A stretch of DNA of 64,000 nucleotides from Lysobacter soli (GTDB taxonomy: Bacteria; Pseudomonadota; Gammaproteobacteria; Xanthomonadales; Xanthomonadaceae), in the NCBI RefSeq assembly GCF_003382285.1, contig NZ_QTJR01000014.1:1-64000 (forward strand), in the 5' to 3' direction. The first letter of the stretch is position 1. Every line of letters starts with the position of its first letter. Shown here in pieces: positions 36,060 to 45,060 of this stretch. A program made the position numbers and the translations under genes. Under the pieces are notes generated by a model, which saw only the letters and a list, made by a program, of their open reading frames with translations, searched no databases and was not told where the DNA came from.

Positions 36060-36094
36060 CCCCTCTCCCCTCGGGAGAGGGGTTGGGGTGAGGG
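36060..36094. repeat. GGGAGAGGGG-type palindromic repeat
   Basis: CCCCTCTCCC and GGGAGAGGGG (36060-36082 region) then TTGGGGTGAGGG. It sits between the symporter 3' end and the tkt start, both on the minus strand. Confidence 0.8.
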
Positions 36095-36142
36095 TCGGGA
36101 CGCGCGGTGCAGCGATGCAGCCGATGCCTACGGTCGCGGCAC

Positions 36143-37474
36143 TTAGGCCGCTTCGTCGCTTGCCGGCCCGTCCGGTTCGCCCTTCGACACCACGGTGGCC
36201 AGCATGAGGTCGCCGGTCACGTTGAGCGTGGTGCGGCACATGTCGAGGAAGCGGTCGACGCCCAGGATCAGGCCGATGCCTTCCGGCGGCACGCCGACCA
36301 TGCCGCAGATCAGCGCGACCACCGGCAGCGAACCGGCCGGCACGCCCGCGGTGCCGATGCCGCCGAGGATGCAGACGAACATCACCGTGAACTGCTGCGC
36401 GAGCGTCAGCTCCACGCCGAAGAACTGCGCGAGGAACAGCACGGTGACGCCTTCGAACAGCGCCGTGCCGTTCTGGTTCGCCGTCGCGCCGACCGTCAGC
36501 ACGAAGCGCGACACGCGACTGGGCAGGCCGAGCTTCTCGTCGGCCACGCGCAGCGACGTCGGCAACGTCGCGTTCGACGACGCCGTGGAGAACGCCATCA
36601 CCATCGCCTCCTGCACGCCGCGGAAGAACCGCACCGGCGAGTAGCCGGCGGCGAACTTCAGCACCAGCGAATAGACGACGAACTGGTGCAGCGCCAGCGC
36701 GAGCACGACCACGCCGACGTACGCGCCGAGGCTGCGCAGCAGTTCCCAGCCGAACAGCGCGGCGAGATTGAACATGAAGCAGAACACCGCGTACGGCGCC
36801 AGGCGGATGACCAGCCCGATCAGCGTCATCGACACGTCGAACAGGCCTTCGATGCCGCGTTGCAGCGTCTCGGTCGCCTTCGTGCGCGTGAGCACGAGGC
36901 CGATGCCGAGCATGAGTGCGAAGAACATCACCGCGAGGATGGTGTTGTCGGCGGCGGCCTTCACCACGTTGTCGGGGACGATGGACACCAGCATGTCCAG
37001 GCCCTTGGGCTGGTCGCTGGCGCTGCCGACGATGGCGCTGGCGCGTTCGGCGCCTTCGTTGAGCAGGGCCTGCGCGCGCGCCGGATCCACGCCCGCGCCC
37101 GGCTGCAGCCAGTTGACCAGCACCAGGCCGAGGATCACCGCGATGCCCGACACGACGATCGTGTAGGCCAGCGTGCGCCAGCCGATGCGGCCAAGCGATC
37201 GGACGTCGCCCATTTCCGCCACGCCCATCACCAGTGCCGAGAACAGCAGCGGGATGACGAGCATGAAGATCAGCCGCAGGAACAGCGTGCCGGCCGGCGT
37301 GGTGACGTTGCTGGTGATCCACTGCACCCACGGGGCGTCGGCGCCGACGGTGGAATGCACGATGAGCCCGAGTACCAGGCCGGCGACGAAACCGATCGCC
37401 ATCTTCCAGTGGAGCGGCATCCGGCCTTTATCGGTGCCTTTCGTGTTCGTGTCGCGGTCGCGTTCGGGCGTCAT
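36143..37474 (-). CDS. Dicarboxylate/amino acid:cation symporter (DAACS), copy 1
   Basis: A membrane transporter of 443 residues in the GltP/DctA family. FFALMLGIGLVL, MAFSTASSNATLPTSLRVADEKLGLP (first re-entrant loop serine-rich motif), LTVGATANQNGTALFEGVTVLFLAQ (TM7 NxxGT) and GTAGVPAGSLPVVALICGMVGVP with VDRFLDMCRTTLNVTGDLMLATVV (TM8 substrate Asp/Arg) are visible. Likely substrates are glutamate, aspartate or C4-dicarboxylates with Na+ or H+. The start at 37474 has GGAG seven bases upstream; an alternative is 37420 (MPLHWKMAIGF). Another copy lies just upstream; the two are tandem paralogues. Confidence 0.93.
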   Translation of the reverse strand: MTPERDRDTNTKGTDKGRMPLHWKMAIGFVAGLVLGLIVHSTVGADAPWVQWITSNVTTPAGTLFLRLIFMLVIPLLFSALVMGVAEMGDVRSLGRIGWRTLAYTIVVSGIAVILGLVLVNWLQPGAGVDPARAQALLNEGAERASAIVGSASDQPKGLDMLVSIVPDNVVKAAADNTILAVMFFALMLGIGLVLTRTKATETLQRGIEGLFDVSMTLIGLVIRLAPYAVFCFMFNLAALFGWELLRSLGAYVGVVVLALALHQFVVYSLVLKFAAGYSPVRFFRGVQEAMVMAFSTASSNATLPTSLRVADEKLGLPSRVSRFVLTVGATANQNGTALFEGVTVLFLAQFFGVELTLAQQFTVMFVCILGGIGTAGVPAGSLPVVALICGMVGVPPEGIGLILGVDRFLDMCRTTLNVTGDLMLATVVSKGEPDGPASDEAA

Positions 37475-37636
37475 CCCGGAACTCCACGCTGCGGCGGGAA
37501 TCCAGGATGATGCAGAAACCGGCGTGGAGGGCGTCTTCATCCCTCACTTCGCGTGCGACGCCTGATTGGGCATGCGCGATGCACGGATCGCGCACGCATT
37601 GCCGATGCCGCCGGGCGATTCCGGCAGCGATACGCG

Positions 37637-38986
37637 TCAGCCGGCAGCTTCCGGCGCGGTTTCGGCCGGCATCACGACCTCGCTTTCGGCCACGTCGCCG
37701 CTGCGGTTCGCCACGACGACGGCAGTCGCCAGATCGCCGGTGACGTTGAGCGCGGTGCGGCACATGTCGAGGAAGCGATCGACGCCGAGGATGATGCCGA
37801 CGCCTTCGGCCGGGATGCCAAGCACCGCGCAGATCATGGCGATCACCGGCAACGAACCGGCCGGCACGCCCGCGGTGCCGATGCCGCCGAGCAGGCACAG
37901 GCCCAGCACCATCACCTGGTGCATCAGCGTCAGCTCGACACCGAACGCCTGCGCGAGGAACAGCACCGTGATGCCTTCGAACAGCGCGGTGCCGTGGTGG
38001 TTCGCAGACGCGCCGACGGTCAGCACGAAGCGCGCGACCTTGCGCGGCAGCTTCAGGTTCTGCTCGGCCACGCGCAGGGTCACCGGCAGCGTGCCGGTCG
38101 AGGACGCGGTGGCGAACGCGGTCAGCAGCGCTTCCTGGCTGCCGCGGAAGAACGCGCGCGGGCTCATGCCGCCGGCGAACTTCACCCACAGCGGCAGCAC
38201 GATGAACATGTGCACGGCGATCGCCAGCACCACGGTCAGCGCGAACTTGCCCAGCACCACCAGCAGCTCCCAGCCGAACTGCGCGCACAGCGCGAACATC
38301 AGGCACGCCACCGCGTACGGGGCGAGCTTGATGATCATGCCGATCAGGCGCATGCAGATCTCGAACAGGCCCTGCACCGCGTTCTTGAACGCCTGCGTGT
38401 GCGGGCTCGGCGTCATCACCAGGCCGATGCCGAGCATGAGCGCGAAGAACATCACGCCGAGCTTCTGCTTGTCGTCGACGGCGGCGGCGAGCACGTTCTT
38501 CGGCACGATGCCCAGCAGCATCTTCATGAAGTCCAGCTGCTGGCCGGTGGCGGCGATCTCGCCCGCCTTCTGCGCGCCCTGCGCCATCGCCTGGTCGAGC
38601 ATGCCGCGATCCAGCCCCTGGCCCGGCGCGATGAGGTTCACCATCACCAGGCCGATGGCGACCGCGATGAGCGTGACCACCGCGGTGTAGATCAGCGTGC
38701 GCCAGCCGAGGCGGCCGAGGCTCGCGACGTCGCCCAGTTCCGCCACGCCCAGCACCAGCGCCGAGAACATCAGCGGCAGCACGAGCATGAAGAGCAGCGC
38801 GAGGAAGATCTGGCCGATCGGCTGCGCGACGTAGCTCACCGCACCGAGCACGAAGGGCGAGCCCGGCGCGATGAAGTGCGCGAACAGGCCCAGCACCGCG
38901 CCTGCGATGAAGCCCAGCAGCACCTTGATGTGGAGGGGCATCCCCTCCGCCGGCATGCGGGCTTCGGGCAGGGCGATGTGGCTCAT
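37637..38986 (-). CDS. Dicarboxylate/amino acid:cation symporter (DAACS), copy 2
   Basis: A DAACS transporter of 449 residues. AFATASSTGTLPVTLRVAEQNLKLP, LTVGASANHHGTALFEGITVLFLAQAFG and GTAGVPAGSLPVIAMICAVLGIP followed by VDRFLDMCRTALNVTGDLATAVVV match copy 1 position by position, but NxxGT is NHHGT here against NQNGT in copy 1. That is one difference at the cation/substrate site that may shift specificity. The ATG at 38986 gives MSHIALPEARMPAEG before the first helix. The gap to copy 1 is 162 nt, so they may share a transcript. Confidence 0.93.
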   Translation of the reverse strand: MSHIALPEARMPAEGMPLHIKVLLGFIAGAVLGLFAHFIAPGSPFVLGAVSYVAQPIGQIFLALLFMLVLPLMFSALVLGVAELGDVASLGRLGWRTLIYTAVVTLIAVAIGLVMVNLIAPGQGLDRGMLDQAMAQGAQKAGEIAATGQQLDFMKMLLGIVPKNVLAAAVDDKQKLGVMFFALMLGIGLVMTPSPHTQAFKNAVQGLFEICMRLIGMIIKLAPYAVACLMFALCAQFGWELLVVLGKFALTVVLAIAVHMFIVLPLWVKFAGGMSPRAFFRGSQEALLTAFATASSTGTLPVTLRVAEQNLKLPRKVARFVLTVGASANHHGTALFEGITVLFLAQAFGVELTLMHQVMVLGLCLLGGIGTAGVPAGSLPVIAMICAVLGIPAEGVGIILGVDRFLDMCRTALNVTGDLATAVVVANRSGDVAESEVVMPAETAPEAAG

Positions 38987-39039
38987 TCGGCGCGTCTCGT
39001 CGGCAAAATCAGCCGGCGAGATTACACCAGCTCGGCGCC

Positions 39040-40785
39040 TCAGCCTTCCTGCTGCGGCCCGCCGCCCGGGTACAGCGGTGGCAGCGGCGACGCCGTCCGG
39101 GTGGGTACGGAGCGCCAGGTCGGCCCCTTCGCGAAGGCGCGTCGCAGCGCCTCGCGCGCGGTGACCGCACTGCCGCCGCCCCAGCGGGCGCGCTGGAGTT
39201 CGTCCACGGCCTCGCGCTGGTCGGCGTCGGCCAGGCGGGCGCGGACTTCGTCGATATCGCGCGCGGGCGGATGGGCCAGCGCGCACAGGGCGTCGGCCAC
39301 GTCGCCGAGGTCGCCGCGGTCGATCAGGCGCTTGAGGTCGACATGCCCGCCGGCCGAGGGCGGCGCGGGCGCGTCGCCCTGCGCTTTGGGCGCGACCTTC
39401 GCCGCGTCGCCGCGATGCAGGCCCCAGACGAGCGTGACCAGCCACAGCGCCGCGAACAGCAGCGCGACGAGCACCCAGGCCCGGTTCGCGCCGCCCAGAT
39501 CGGTGAAACGCGCGGCGGTGCCCGACGTGTCCATGCCGCCCGGCGTTGTCGAAATCGTTCCCGAGGGCGACGGCGCCGCGCCCGGCGAGCCGTTGCCCGC
39601 ATTGGCCGGGGTGCCCGGCAACACCGTCCACGACAGCGGCGGCAGGTTCGACGTCTGCGCCTGCCCGGTGCGTACGTCCCACCAGCGCAGTTGCAGGCCG
39701 GCCATGTTCGCCTTGCCTTCGCGTGCCGGCACGAGCGAGAAGCGCCGCGTGAGCTTCACCCGCGGGCGCCCGTCGACGAAACGTTCGTCGGCCTGCACCG
39801 GTTCGGCGAACACCTGCACGCCGTCGATCGGTGGCAGCTGCAGTTCCGGCATCTGCGCGGCGGTGGCGCCATCGGCGAGCGCTTCGACGGTCACCGTCGC
39901 GGCGTTGCCGACGCGCAGTTCCTGCGGCGTGGACTGGTAGCGCAGCGTCAGGTTCTGCAGCGGCAGCCACGGCTGCGGTGCGTTCGCCGGCGCGGGTTGG
40001 ACGTCGAGCTTGCGCGGCGTGCCCTGCGCTTCGAGCGCGCCGCCGCGACCGCCACCGAGCAGGTCGTCGAAGAAGCCGCCCGCACCGCGGCCTTCGAAAC
40101 GCGCCGGCGGCACCGTCAGCGTGCCGCTGCGCTCGGGCACCAGCAGGAAGCGGCGTTCGACCACGTGATAGCGACGCCCGCCGATGTCGCGCTGGTACTG
40201 CGCGTCGTCGCCCACGCGCTGCAGCGATGCGCCGTCGGGCGCGTCCTGGTCGAGTTGTCCCGAGATCAGCGGCGTCGCCGAATACAGCCTGACGACCCAG
40301 CCGACGGACTGCTGCACGTACGGATCGGGATCATCGGCTTCGCTTTCGATGAACACCTCTTCGGTGCGCGTCGGCGACGGCGCGGCCGAAGGCGCGACCG
40401 TCAGCGGGATCGGCTGCGTGCGCAGGCTGCCGACGTTGAGCGCAGGCACGGTGATCACGCCGTCGCGGCGCGGACGCAGCGCCACGGCATACAGCGTGCG
40501 TACCGTGCTGCCGCCGGTGCCCATCACGAACTCGCGCCGGCTCGTGCGCCCGCTGACGAAGAAATCGCTGAGCAGCGGCGCGTAGTCCGGCTCGGTCGAT
40601 GTCGTCGCGGCGGTGCTTTCGATATTGAGCGTGACCGTCTCGCCCATCGCGATGCGGTCGCGATCGAGCCACGCGGGCACCTGCGCCGCGGCGTTCATGC
40701 TGGCCAGCGCGAGCAGCAGCAAGAGCATCGCGCGCGCGAACCAGCGGGGCCGGACAGCCGGTGACGGGAAGCTCGCGACGTTCAT
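39040..40785 (-). CDS. batD: BatD (oxygen-tolerance/BatD family) membrane protein
   Basis: A protein of 581 residues. The signal sequence MLLLLLALASMNAAAQVPAWLD is followed by several beta-sandwich repeats with the BatD start WLDRDRIAMGETVTLNIES and VSGRTSRREFVMG, and one transmembrane helix (AWVLVALLFAALWLVTLVWGL) near residue 470 with a cytoplasmic helical tail. BatD is part of the Bat system, implicated in stress tolerance or envelope protein handling; its biochemistry is unknown. It overlaps batB by four nt and is the last gene of the moxR operon. Confidence 0.9.
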   Translation of the reverse strand: MNVASFPSPAVRPRWFARAMLLLLLALASMNAAAQVPAWLDRDRIAMGETVTLNIESTAATTSTEPDYAPLLSDFFVSGRTSRREFVMGTGGSTVRTLYAVALRPRRDGVITVPALNVGSLRTQPIPLTVAPSAAPSPTRTEEVFIESEADDPDPYVQQSVGWVVRLYSATPLISGQLDQDAPDGASLQRVGDDAQYQRDIGGRRYHVVERRFLLVPERSGTLTVPPARFEGRGAGGFFDDLLGGGRGGALEAQGTPRKLDVQPAPANAPQPWLPLQNLTLRYQSTPQELRVGNAATVTVEALADGATAAQMPELQLPPIDGVQVFAEPVQADERFVDGRPRVKLTRRFSLVPAREGKANMAGLQLRWWDVRTGQAQTSNLPPLSWTVLPGTPANAGNGSPGAAPSPSGTISTTPGGMDTSGTAARFTDLGGANRAWVLVALLFAALWLVTLVWGLHRGDAAKVAPKAQGDAPAPPSAGGHVDLKRLIDRGDLGDVADALCALAHPPARDIDEVRARLADADQREAVDELQRARWGGGSAVTAREALRRAFAKGPTWRSVPTRTASPLPPLYPGGGPQQEG

Positions 40786-42515
40786 TCGTTGCCCTCGCCG
40801 CGGTTGTTGCGGCGCTCGTACTCGATGCGGAATTTCTCGCGCAACAGGCCACCCGGATCGTCCGGCACGCGACGCAGCCATGCTTCGTTCGCCAGGCGTT
40901 GTTCGCGCTGCTGCGGTGTTTCGTTGCGCGACGGGCCGTCCTGCGGCGGCTTCGCCTGACCTTGCTGCTGCAGCGCGCGTTGCATGCGTTCGCGCTGCGC
41001 GGCGTCGGCCTCGCGCTGCTTCTGCGCATCCGCCGGCGCGCCTTCGGATGACGGCTTTTCAGCGGGATCCTGCTTCTGCGAATCCTGCGGTTGCGGCTCG
41101 GACTGCTGCGACTTGTCCTGCTGCGATTGTGGGCCCTGCTGTCCCTGTCCGGACTGCGGCTTCGGGTCGGACTTCGATTTGTCCTGGTCCTTTGACTGAC
41201 CGCCGCCTCCCTGCGGCGGCTTGCGCTTCATCGCCGCCTGCACCGCGCGCTTGTTGGCGACGGCGTCCGGCATGTTCGGCTGGCGCTTAAGCGCCTCGTC
41301 ATAGGCGGCGATCGCCTGCGGATACTGCCCCGCCTTCGCCAGTGCATTCCCGCGATTGTAGTGCGCGTCGGCGCTGTCGGCCGACTGGTACGCCTGTGCA
41401 GCGGCGTTGAAATCGCCGCGCCGGAACGCTTCGTTTCCCTGCGCGATGTGCGTGTGTTCGATCTGGTCGGCGCGGCGCCACAGGTCGGCGGCCCTCACCG
41501 GCGTCCACAGCACGCACATCGCGATCATCGCCAGCGCCGCGCGGCGCCGGAATGCGAACAGCGCCAGCAGCATCAACGGCGGCAGCAACCAGTAACCCTC
41601 GTCCTGCCACGCGCTGCCACGCTTGCCGTCCACGCGCGTGGCGTCCTCGGTGTCGGTGGGATCGAGCACGCCCAGCGCGCGCAGGTCACCGTCGTCGCTG
41701 GCGATGCGCGCGTATCTGCCGTTGCCGGCGGAGGCGAGACCGCGCAACGAGCCTTCGTCGAGCCGCGCGTTGGCGAAGGTGCCGTCGCCGCGGCGGTACG
41801 GGGCGCCGGCTTCGGCGCCGACGCCGAGCACGTCCACGCGGAAACCCTGCTTCGCCGCAGCCGATGCCGCATCGTTCGCGCCGTCGCCGGCGTGGTCGGT
41901 CATCAGCAGGATGCGGCCGCGATCGAAACCGGACTGCTTCAGCAACTGCACCGAAGATTCGATCGCGCGATCGGCTCGCTGGCCGTCGACGGGCATCACG
42001 TCGGGCGACAGTGCGTCGAGGAACAGCGCGACGTTGGCGGCGTCTTCGGTGAGCGGCGCGACGGTGAATGCATCGTCGGCGAACGCGACGAGCGCGACCT
42101 GCCCGCCCTGGCGTTCGCGCAGCAGCGTGGACAACTTGGCGCGCGATTGCGCCAGTCGCGACGGTGGTAGATCGGCTGCAAGCGCGGCGCCAGAGAGATC
42201 GACCGCAACCACCAGCGGCGTGCGGCTCTGCCACAGCGGTTGTGGCGTCTGTCGCCAGCTCGGACCGGCGAGCGCGAACACCGCGAGGACGTACGCAAGC
42301 CCCGCGACCCATGCGCCCCAGCGAACGCGCGCACCGCCGCGTTCGACGAGCAGGTGCGGCAGCAGATGTGCATCGACGTTCTCGCGCCAGACGCTGGCGC
42401 GACGTCGCCGCACGCGCCACAAACCGAGCAGCACCGGCAACGCGAGCAGCGCCCACAACCACTGCGGACGCAGCAGATGCAGCGACGCGAGCGACAGATC
42501 GGCGAAGGGATTCAT
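40782..42515 (-). CDS. batB: BatB/BatC-type protein: VWA domain fused to TPR and acidic/Gln tail
   Basis: A protein of 577 residues with two N-terminal helices (LWALLALPVLLGLW; WVAGLAYVLAVFALAGPSW), a VWA domain (VVAVDLSGAALAADLPPSRL; LLMTDHAGDGAND), another helix pair near residues 310-345, then TPR units (GNEAFRRGDFNAAAQAYQSAD; YNRGNALAKAGQYPQAIAAYDEALKRQP) and a Gln/Lys/Asp-rich tail. It therefore combines BatB and BatC roles in one chain. The MIDAS motif reads D106-L-S108-G-A110; the usual last serine is alanine, so metal binding may be altered. It overlaps both neighbours (ATGA). Confidence 0.9.
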   Translation of the reverse strand: MNPFADLSLASLHLLRPQWLWALLALPVLLGLWRVRRRRASVWRENVDAHLLPHLLVERGGARVRWGAWVAGLAYVLAVFALAGPSWRQTPQPLWQSRTPLVVAVDLSGAALAADLPPSRLAQSRAKLSTLLRERQGGQVALVAFADDAFTVAPLTEDAANVALFLDALSPDVMPVDGQRADRAIESSVQLLKQSGFDRGRILLMTDHAGDGANDAASAAAKQGFRVDVLGVGAEAGAPYRRGDGTFANARLDEGSLRGLASAGNGRYARIASDDGDLRALGVLDPTDTEDATRVDGKRGSAWQDEGYWLLPPLMLLALFAFRRRAALAMIAMCVLWTPVRAADLWRRADQIEHTHIAQGNEAFRRGDFNAAAQAYQSADSADAHYNRGNALAKAGQYPQAIAAYDEALKRQPNMPDAVANKRAVQAAMKRKPPQGGGGQSKDQDKSKSDPKPQSGQGQQGPQSQQDKSQQSEPQPQDSQKQDPAEKPSSEGAPADAQKQREADAAQRERMQRALQQQGQAKPPQDGPSRNETPQQREQRLANEAWLRRVPDDPGGLLREKFRIEYERRNNRGEGNE

Positions 42516-43534
42516 GCGCGCCTCCGCTGCGGCCAGGCGAAGGCGAGCAACGCCAGCGCGAACGCGGCGCCGAGCGGCCACGGATAACGTTCGATGCGCG
42601 GGCGCACTGCCTGCCCGGGACGTTCGATCGGTTCGAGCCGGTCGATTTCGGCGTAGATGCCGGCGAGCTGTGCGGTGTCGCGCGCGCGGAAGAAGCGGCC
42701 GCCGGTGCTGCTGGCGATCTCGCGCAGCGTCGCTTCATCGATCTCGTCGCCGGCGCCGGGCATCGGCACCGGCAGGCCGAACAGCGACATCGTGCCTTCG
42801 CCGCCGAACGCGATGGTGTGGATGCGCACGCCTTCGGCCTTCGCGATTTCGGCGGCCTTCTTCGGTTCGAGCAGGCCCGCGGTGTTGACGCCGTCGGTCA
42901 GCAGCACCAGCACGCGCTGCTCCGCCGGCTGCCCGCGCAGGCGCTTGGTCGCCAATGCGATGGTGTCGCCGATGGCGGTTTCCTGGCCGGCCAGACCAAT
43001 CACGCTGTCTTCGAGTTGCTGGCGCACCGAGGCGAGATCGAGCGTGAGCGGCGTCAACGCATACGCGCGACGACCGAACACGATCAGGCCGACGCGATCG
43101 CCGCGGCGGCGATCGAGGAAGTCGGCGAGCACCGCCTTCGCCGCGGTGAGGCGGTCGACGGTGTTGCCGCCCAGTTCCATGTCGGGCTCGCGCATGCTGC
43201 CGGAGAGGTCGAGCGCGAGCATCAGGTCGCGACCAACCTGTGGCGGTTGCACCGCATCGCCAAGTTGCTGCGGGCGCGCCGCCGCGACGCACAGCGCGAT
43301 CCACGCCAGCCATACCAGCCAGTTCGCGCGCGAACCGAAGGCCGCGCGGCCGCCCGCATGCGCGACGCGATCCAGCCGGTCGCCGAACGGCGCGCGCAAC
43401 GCGGCCGACGACGCATGCCGCACGGGCGGCAGCAGCCATCGTGCAAACCACGGCAAGGGCAGCGCGAGCAGCATCCACGGCCACGCGAAGTGCTCGTGCA
43501 GCGACAGGAACGGAGCGAGCAGCGCGTCGATCAC
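42512..43534 (-). CDS. batA: BatA-type VWA domain membrane protein
   Basis: A protein of 340 residues with N-terminal helices (FAWPWMLLALPLPWFARWLL; WLVWLAWIALCVAAARP), then a VWA domain with an intact MIDAS (Asp109, Ser111 and Ser113 in LALDLSGSMREPDM; threonine loop in QETAIGDTIALA; LLTDGVNTAG) and a C-terminal helix (WPLGAAFALALLAFAW). The start is GTG at 43534, fixed by the 4-nt GTGA overlap with the DUF4381 gene; no ATG fits. It is likely to work with MoxR and BatB. Its client is unknown. Confidence 0.9.
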   Translation of the reverse strand: MIDALLAPFLSLHEHFAWPWMLLALPLPWFARWLLPPVRHASSAALRAPFGDRLDRVAHAGGRAAFGSRANWLVWLAWIALCVAAARPQQLGDAVQPPQVGRDLMLALDLSGSMREPDMELGGNTVDRLTAAKAVLADFLDRRRGDRVGLIVFGRRAYALTPLTLDLASVRQQLEDSVIGLAGQETAIGDTIALATKRLRGQPAEQRVLVLLTDGVNTAGLLEPKKAAEIAKAEGVRIHTIAFGGEGTMSLFGLPVPMPGAGDEIDEATLREIASSTGGRFFRARDTAQLAGIYAEIDRLEPIERPGQAVRPRIERYPWPLGAAFALALLAFAWPQRRRA

Positions 43535-44016
43535 CGGGGCGCGCCCATCCAGTGCAGGAAGCGTTCGCGCGCGAGCGCGCGCAGCACGGCGACGTCGCCG
43601 GGATTCACATCGCGACGGAATCCGCCGTCGAGCAGCAACCGGCCGGGGCCTTCGGAAAAATCGGTTCGGGCAGGCGCCTTGCGCTTGCGCTTCGGCGCGG
43701 CGGCGTCGAGATGACGCAGCCAGTCTTCGCCATGCAGCGTGTCGGCCCGCGCGTCCCGCGTCCGTGCGGCTCGGCGCAGCAGCTCGGACATCGCCGCGAC
43801 CTGTTGCGGCGGCGTCGATGCGGCGTCCACTTCGCGATCGAACAAGGCGGCGATAGCGGCACGACGACGGCGCACGCGCGCACGCCACCACGCGATGGCA
43901 ACGAACGTCGCGACGACCACCCCGGCGACGATCCACCAGCCCGGCGCGGGCGGCCACCACGACGGCGCCGTCGTGGCGTGGATGTCGCGCAGGACGAGCG
44001 ATGCGGGCGCGGCCAT
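43531..44016 (-). CDS. DUF4381 membrane protein (Bat operon)
   Basis: A protein of 161 residues: MAAPASLVLRDIHATTAPSWWPPAPGWW leads into one membrane helix (WIVAGVVVATFVAIAWW), then an Arg-rich cytoplasmic helical region. LRDIHLP-like LRDIHATTAP and PPAPGWW are hallmarks of DUF4381, which is found between DUF58 and VWA genes in MoxR clusters. Function is unknown. It overlaps the DUF58 gene by one base (TGATG) and batA by four. Confidence 0.88.
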   Translation of the reverse strand: MAAPASLVLRDIHATTAPSWWPPAPGWWIVAGVVVATFVAIAWWRARVRRRRAAIAALFDREVDAASTPPQQVAAMSELLRRAARTRDARADTLHGEDWLRHLDAAAPKRKRKAPARTDFSEGPGRLLLDGGFRRDVNPGDVAVLRALARERFLHWMGAPR

Positions 44017-44969
44017 CACGCCACCAGCGGCCGGTTGCGGCCGAGCAGCGGCAGCCACGATGCGCTCTCGGCCTGCGTCGACAACGCCTGGACGCGCACC
44101 CCGCGCGCAGGCAGCTGCGCCAGCGCGGCCTCGAGCGGACGACCGAATTCGTTGCGCCATGCCTGCCGCTGTGCCGCGACGGAGAGGTCGACATCGATGC
44201 GGTGTGCATCGCGCGCCATGTCGACGCTGCTGCCGCCGAGGAACGGCAACGACGCCTTGGGTGGCGCGACTTCCAGCGGATCGGTCAGCAACAGCACGAT
44301 CACTTCGTGATGGTGCGCGAGCGCGGGCCATCGTTGCGCCGGCAACGCGGCGATGCTCGCCGGATCGGCAAGCACCACCAGCCGCGAGCCCGGACGCAGC
44401 AGGCGCTGCGCATGATCGAGCGCGACGCCGAGGCCGGCATCGTCCTCCGGCGGACGCGCATACCAGCGCACCAGCGCGTCGAGCACTCGCAATGCGCCAC
44501 GCGGACCGGCGGCTGGGGGGATCGGTGCTTCGCGCTGGCTGCCGCGCAGCGCGGCGATGCGATCGCCGTCGCGCACTGCGGCCCATGCGGCGACCGCGCC
44601 GGCGCGCGCCGCCTGCACCGACTTGAAGCGCACGCGCGTGCCGAAGTAGAGCGAGGGCGAGGTGTCGGCGACGATCAGGCTCAGGCGCTCGCGCTCGGCC
44701 TGGAAGAGCTTGGTGTGCGCGCGGCCTGTGCGCGCGGTGAGGCGCCAGTCGATGTGGCGCGCGTCGTCGCCGGCCACGTACTCGCGCGACTCGGCGTATT
44801 CCATGCCACGGCCGCGCAACGGCGACAGTGCGTGGCCGCTTACGCCGAAGCGACCGCGCTGGGCCGGACGTCGCCCCGCGACGGCCTGCCGCAGCGCAAC
44901 CAGTTCCGGCAGCGTCGGCACGACGCCGTTGCCGGAGGTGTCTTCGCGGGGTGGCGTGGAGGTGGACAC
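44016..44969 (-). CDS. DUF58 domain protein of the MoxR cluster
   Basis: A cytoplasmic protein of about 317 residues. LPELVALRQAV, MEYAESREYVAGDDARHIDWRLTARTGRAHTKLFQAERERL is the DUF58 core (RxYxxGDDxRxIDW), followed by VADTSPSLYFGTR, a VWA-like segment. There is no ATG near the family start; GTG at 44969 (VSTSTPPRED) is the best choice, 91 nt after moxR, without a clear ribosome binding site, so the start is uncertain. Such proteins are thought to be scaffold partners of MoxR AAA+ ATPases. Confidence 0.87.
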   Translation of the reverse strand: MSTSTPPREDTSGNGVVPTLPELVALRQAVAGRRPAQRGRFGVSGHALSPLRGRGMEYAESREYVAGDDARHIDWRLTARTGRAHTKLFQAERERLSLIVADTSPSLYFGTRVRFKSVQAARAGAVAAWAAVRDGDRIAALRGSQREAPIPPAAGPRGALRVLDALVRWYARPPEDDAGLGVALDHAQRLLRPGSRLVVLADPASIAALPAQRWPALAHHHEVIVLLLTDPLEVAPPKASLPFLGGSSVDMARDAHRIDVDLSVAAQRQAWRNEFGRPLEAALAQLPARGVRVQALSTQAESASWLPLLGRNRPLVA

Positions 44970-45060
44970 GATCGATTCGGGAGCGTTGGACGTCAGGGTC
45001 GATTGAAACCGCTGGAGCGCAGACCTGGAGTGAGCGACGCGCGACGCGTCACGCGAAGCC

